Assembly: GCF_000161455.1 (NCBI RefSeq)
Contig: NZ_CM000745.1
Location: forward strand, 940,642 to 954,931
Origin: Bacillus pseudomycoides DSM 12442
GTDB lineage: Bacteria; Bacillota; Bacilli; Bacillales; Bacillaceae_G
Length of the DNA: 14,290 nucleotides
Direction of reading: 5' to 3'
Shown: piece by piece, positions 12,017-14,290 of the stretch
How positions within the stretch are numbered: position 1 is the first letter of the stretch
How the letters are laid out: each line of letters opens with the position of its first letter
Position numbers and translations under genes: made by a program
The notes under the pieces: generated by a model
The model's input: the letters and a program-made list of their open reading frames with translations, nothing else
What the model was told of the DNA's origin: nothing
Database searches by the model: none

Positions 12017-13418
12017 GAGGCAGCATCCAATCACAATGTTACTTGAATTAAAGATTACAGACTTTATACCATTTATTATTTTTCTGTTTAGTTTAAAAGG
12101 AAAATTTCCATTTTGGTATTTAGTACCGATAGGTTTCTTAGTGATTTCAGTTATCTCTGTTATTGTTGAGTGGTACTATAAATTATATTGGATCGAAAAT
12201 AATGTACTGCACATTAAACAAGGACTATTTGTGAAAAAAGAAAGTTACTTGAATAAAGAGCGCGTACAGACGATTAATACAAGTTCAAGTATGTTATATC
12301 AAATATTAGGTTTAACGAAGCTCAAAATTGAAACAGCTGGCGGTGGTGGTGAGCCTGAGGTTAGCTTAGCTGGTATTACAGCTGACGAAGCAAAAACATT
12401 AATTACAATGTTAAATGAACGGGCAGAGGAACATACAGAAATAGAAGAGGATACTGTAAATGCTAGTTTGACAGAAGAAAATCGGACGGAATATAAGTTG
12501 ACTTGGAAAGAGATTTTATTAGCATCCGTTACATCTGGTCAATTTGGTTTGTTGTTCTCTTTATTATTCTTTATTTACTCCCAAGTAGATGAATATATCC
12601 CGAAATGGATGAAAGAAAGAGTAGAAACATATGTGATGGATCATGATGTGTATGGCTGGATTTATATGGTTGCGGTCTTACTTGTTGTTTCTTGGATTGT
12701 ATCCACATTTGGTTACGCCTTAAAGCACGCGAACTTCACCGTGCATCGGAAAAATGATGAAGTTCGCATTTCACAAGGACTTCTAGAAAGAAAAGAACTT
12801 GTGTTAAAGCTGCACCGTATTCAAGGAATCACGATAAAAGAAGGGATATTCCGTCAACCATTTGGTTACTGCTCTGTGCATGTAGAAGTGATTCAAAACG
12901 ATGAAAAAGGTGAGGAGAATGTTACGCTTCATCCGGTCATTCGGAAAGACCGCGTCGCAGAATTGCTTGCTCATTTGCAGTTGCCATATGAACTAAATCA
13001 AAATGTTACAGCCTTGCCAAAAACGGCACTGCGCCGCTATTTATTAGAGAGTTTTCTTTTCTTTTGTATATTAGCAGTTCCGATTACAGGCGCAAGTGTA
13101 TATTTTGAAAAATATTTTGTGATTTGGACACTGTTACCTTTGTTTGGATTACTTTTGTCACTCGGATATGCGACATTCCGTGCAGGTGGCTATAGAGTAG
13201 AAGGAGAACAGTTAACGATGGTGTATCGTAACATTGCTAAATATACAGGTTTAGTAAGAAGAAGACATGTACAATCAATCGAGAAAACGCAATCTTATTT
13301 TCAGCGTGGAGCGCATTTATGTTCGCAGACTTTCTCTAGTGCATCCACAAATTATAAATTAGAGCATACGCGTTTAGAAGATGCAGAGTGTATGTTAGAT
13401 TGGTATAAGAATAAGTAG
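12009..13418 (+). CDS. ydbT: YdbT, three-domain bacterial PH membrane protein
   Basis: A 469-residue partner of YdbS. Hydrophobic segments at about 16-30, 36-56, 165-182, 208-228, 338-356 and 361-380 form three membrane pairs. Each pair is followed by a bPH2/DUF304 domain: about 57-135 (GLFVKKESYLNKERVQTI), 230-325 (GLLERKELVLKLHRIQGI) and 385-465 (TGLVRRRHVQSIEK). The repeated phrase, a glycine-rich turn then basic residues and an R/H-IQ motif, also occurs in YdbS, so the pair is built from four copies of one unit. I chose the ATG at 12009 because GAAGGTGAG (11992-12000) lies 8 bases before it; in-frame GTG 12000 and ATG 12003 overlap or nearly touch that site. A strong terminator follows at 13469. 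Confidence 0.88.
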   Translation: MYKRQHPITMLLELKITDFIPFIIFLFSLKGKFPFWYLVPIGFLVISVISVIVEWYYKLYWIENNVLHIKQGLFVKKESYLNKERVQTINTSSSMLYQILGLTKLKIETAGGGGEPEVSLAGITADEAKTLITMLNERAEEHTEIEEDTVNASLTEENRTEYKLTWKEILLASVTSGQFGLLFSLLFFIYSQVDEYIPKWMKERVETYVMDHDVYGWIYMVAVLLVVSWIVSTFGYALKHANFTVHRKNDEVRISQGLLERKELVLKLHRIQGITIKEGIFRQPFGYCSVHVEVIQNDEKGEENVTLHPVIRKDRVAELLAHLQLPYELNQNVTALPKTALRRYLLESFLFFCILAVPITGASVYFEKYFVIWTLLPLFGLLLSLGYATFRAGGYRVEGEQLTMVYRNIAKYTGLVRRRHVQSIEKTQSYFQRGAHLCSQTFSSASTNYKLEHTRLEDAECMLDWYKNK

Positions 13419-13439
13419 AAACCTAAATAGAAAAAAGAC

Positions 13440-13790
13440 AAACCTTTTCTTTTTAGAGGGGGAATAGAGGATCTGGCCATGCGTAGAAGCGGTCAGATCC
13501 TTTTTTAGCCCCATGCCAAGTGAAAACAAAAGGAGAAAATGAGTGGAGATCTGCTTTTGTTTTCATAACCGTAATTTATATGTTGGAAATCAAAATTATA
13601 TAAAATGAAAAACTGATAGAAAACCATTCTTTTTGGGTAAGAGAGAGGATTCGATCATGGGTAGAAGCGGTCAGCTCTTTTTTTCTCCATGCCAAGTGAA
13701 ACCAGAGAGAGAAAACGAGTGCAAGTCCATATTGTTTTTCATAGCAGCGACTTATATGTAAAAAAGGGATTCATCAAGTTAAGGCAAATC
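13440..13790 (+). repeat. Diverged tandem duplication, period about 178 bp
   Basis: No gene lies between 13419 and 14148. Two head-to-tail units start at about 13440 and 13618. Landmarks shared at the same spacing are TTCTTTTT, GTAGAAGCGGTCAG (13483-13496 and 13661-13674), CATGCCAAGTGAAA (13512 and 13688) and AGTCC/AGATC-TTGTTTTCATA further on. The first part carries the ydbST terminator (decayed in unit 2). The second part is the same sequence that ends the kinase gene at 11150, so that segment exists in three copies in the window. Unit 1 has a perfect 11-bp inverted repeat GAAAACAAAAG/CTTTTGTTTTC; unit 2 has lost most of it. Confidence 0.75.
13469..13506 (+). terminator. Terminator of the ydbST operon
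   Basis: GGATCTGGCC (13469-13478) and GGTCAGATCC (13491-13500) form a 10-bp stem with one G-U pair and a 12-base loop, followed by six T. A degraded copy with a seven-T tract lies 178 bases downstream (13646-13684). Confidence 0.92.
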
Positions 13791-13937
13791 ATTACCCAAA
13801 AAACGAAAAAATACTATTCTTTCTGTATTACGATAGAAAGTGTTGAATGATAATAATGTTGTTTCATTTGTTATGCGAATAAAACAGCAGGACAGTTAAT
13901 TGATAGACAAACAAGTGAATGGCAACCTCTATTTTCT

Positions 13938-13985
13938 TTCCAATCGTTTTTATGCAATATCGCATGAAAAATGATTGGAATTTTT
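13938..13985 (+). terminator. Strong plus-strand terminator with no visible gene in front
   Basis: TTCCAATCGTTTTTATGC (13938-13955) pairs with GCATGAAAAATGATTGGAA (13962-13980) over about 18 bp with one G-U pair and one bulge, followed by five T. ydbST already ends at 13500, so this hairpin would end a transcript that starts between about 13510 and 13900, where no gene is seen. Confidence 0.75.
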
Positions 13986-13993
13986 GTTATAAT
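13965..13993 (+). promoter_or_regulatory. Extended -10 promoter for the secreted-protein gene
   Basis: TGTTATAAT (13985-13993, perfect TATAAT with TGn) has TGAAAA 17 bases upstream (13965-13970). A second TATAAT follows at 13996-14001. Transcription from here would give a leader of about 145 bases before the ATG at 14149. The promoter overlaps the tail of the preceding terminator. Confidence 0.55.
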
Positions 13994-14148
13994 ATTATAA
14001 TTGTACACTTCAAATCTTGTTGTTTAGTCGCTAATATTGTCTATGAAAACGAAAAACTTATAATATTGAATATTTATTTTAGTTTTGCAACGCCCTCACT
14101 GTTAATGCTTGATAGATAAATAGGTCAACAGAAGGGAAATATGAATTT

Positions 14149-14290
14149 ATGAAACAAAACATCAAAATGTTAGCTATGGCAGTTGGTCTAACAGTTATGG
14201 GGTCAACAGTAGCTACTTATGCAAGTGCTGATACAGGGTGGAAACAAACTGGATCGGTATGGAATTACTACAATGTAAACGGCGCGAAGC
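14149..14290 (+). CDS. Secreted protein with cell-wall-binding-type repeat (5' part only)
   Basis: Only 47 residues are inside the window. A signal peptide is clear: MKQNIK, a hydrophobic core LAMAVGLTVMGSTVAT, and a likely signal peptidase site ASA|DTG after residue 27. The mature start reads DTGWKQTGSVWNYYNVNGAK, which matches the pattern of choline-binding/cell-wall-binding repeats (GW-x-WYYFNxDG-like). It is probably a secreted or wall-attached protein built of such repeats. The ATG at 14149 is used because the ATG at 14141 meets a stop after three codons. The ribosome site GAAGGG (14131-14136) is 12 bases away, longer than usual. The C-terminal part and any catalytic domain are outside the window. 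Confidence 0.75.
   Translation, partial: MKQNIKMLAMAVGLTVMGSTVATYASADTGWKQTGSVWNYYNVNGAK

Noticed and set aside
13952..13967. PlcR-box-like sequence TATGCAATATCGCATG upstream of the secreted-protein gene
   Set aside because: Two mismatches to TATGNAN4TNCATA, including the final base of the box, and it is fully explained as the loop end of the terminator hairpin.
13919..14119. 66-codon plus-strand frame before the secreted-protein gene
   Set aside because: It spans a strong terminator and a TATAAT promoter; the composition is that of AT-rich non-coding DNA.

Overview
The window looks like chromosomal DNA of a Bacillus cereus-group bacterium (low GC, Gram-positive, strong AGGAGG-type ribosome binding sites). 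The first half keeps the gene neighbourhood known from Bacillus subtilis: prsA, yhaI, hpr (scoC), yhaH, hit and the ecsABC operon. The names rest on recognising the proteins and on this synteny; no database search was run.

Layout. 1-4025: prsA (-) with a long, probably structured leader; a region of small membrane-protein genes, including a well-supported 64-residue gene on the minus strand (1310-1504) and a 23-residue hydrophobic peptide on the plus strand (1208-1279); yhaI (+) and hpr (-), which converge on one shared palindrome; yhaH (-); a 63-residue two-helix protein (+); and hit (-). 4026-4522: no gene, but an iterated GACACCCC motif set between small hairpins, closed by a strong minus-strand terminator that has no gene in front of it, then two perfect palindromes before ecsA. 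4523-7270: the ecsABC operon with overlapping ecsA/ecsB and a strong terminator. 7481-8478: a Nudix hydrolase (-) and a gene-poor stretch that may hold decayed coding sequence.

8479-11175: an accessory-looking operon of a membrane-anchored alpha/beta hydrolase, an OmpR-type response regulator and a HAMP histidine kinase with a very short external loop. The hydrolase Shine-Dalgarno lies inside a perfect inverted repeat. The kinase gene ends inside a repeat that recurs twice about 2.4 kb downstream. 11270-13506: a small two-helix protein and the bacterial-PH-domain pair ydbS-ydbT, ended by a strong terminator. 13440-13790: a diverged tandem repeat of about 178 bp. 13938-14000: a second strong terminator without a visible gene and an extended -10 promoter, followed by the start of a secreted protein with a cell-wall-binding-type repeat that runs off the window.

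How it fits together. Much of the window concerns secretion and the cell envelope: PrsA folds exported proteins, Hpr represses protease genes, Ecs affects secretion and membrane-protein proteolysis, and YdbS/YdbT are membrane proteins tied in B. subtilis to bacteriocin resistance. The hydrolase/two-component operon fits the theme of envelope sensing, but its signal and substrate cannot be read from the sequence.
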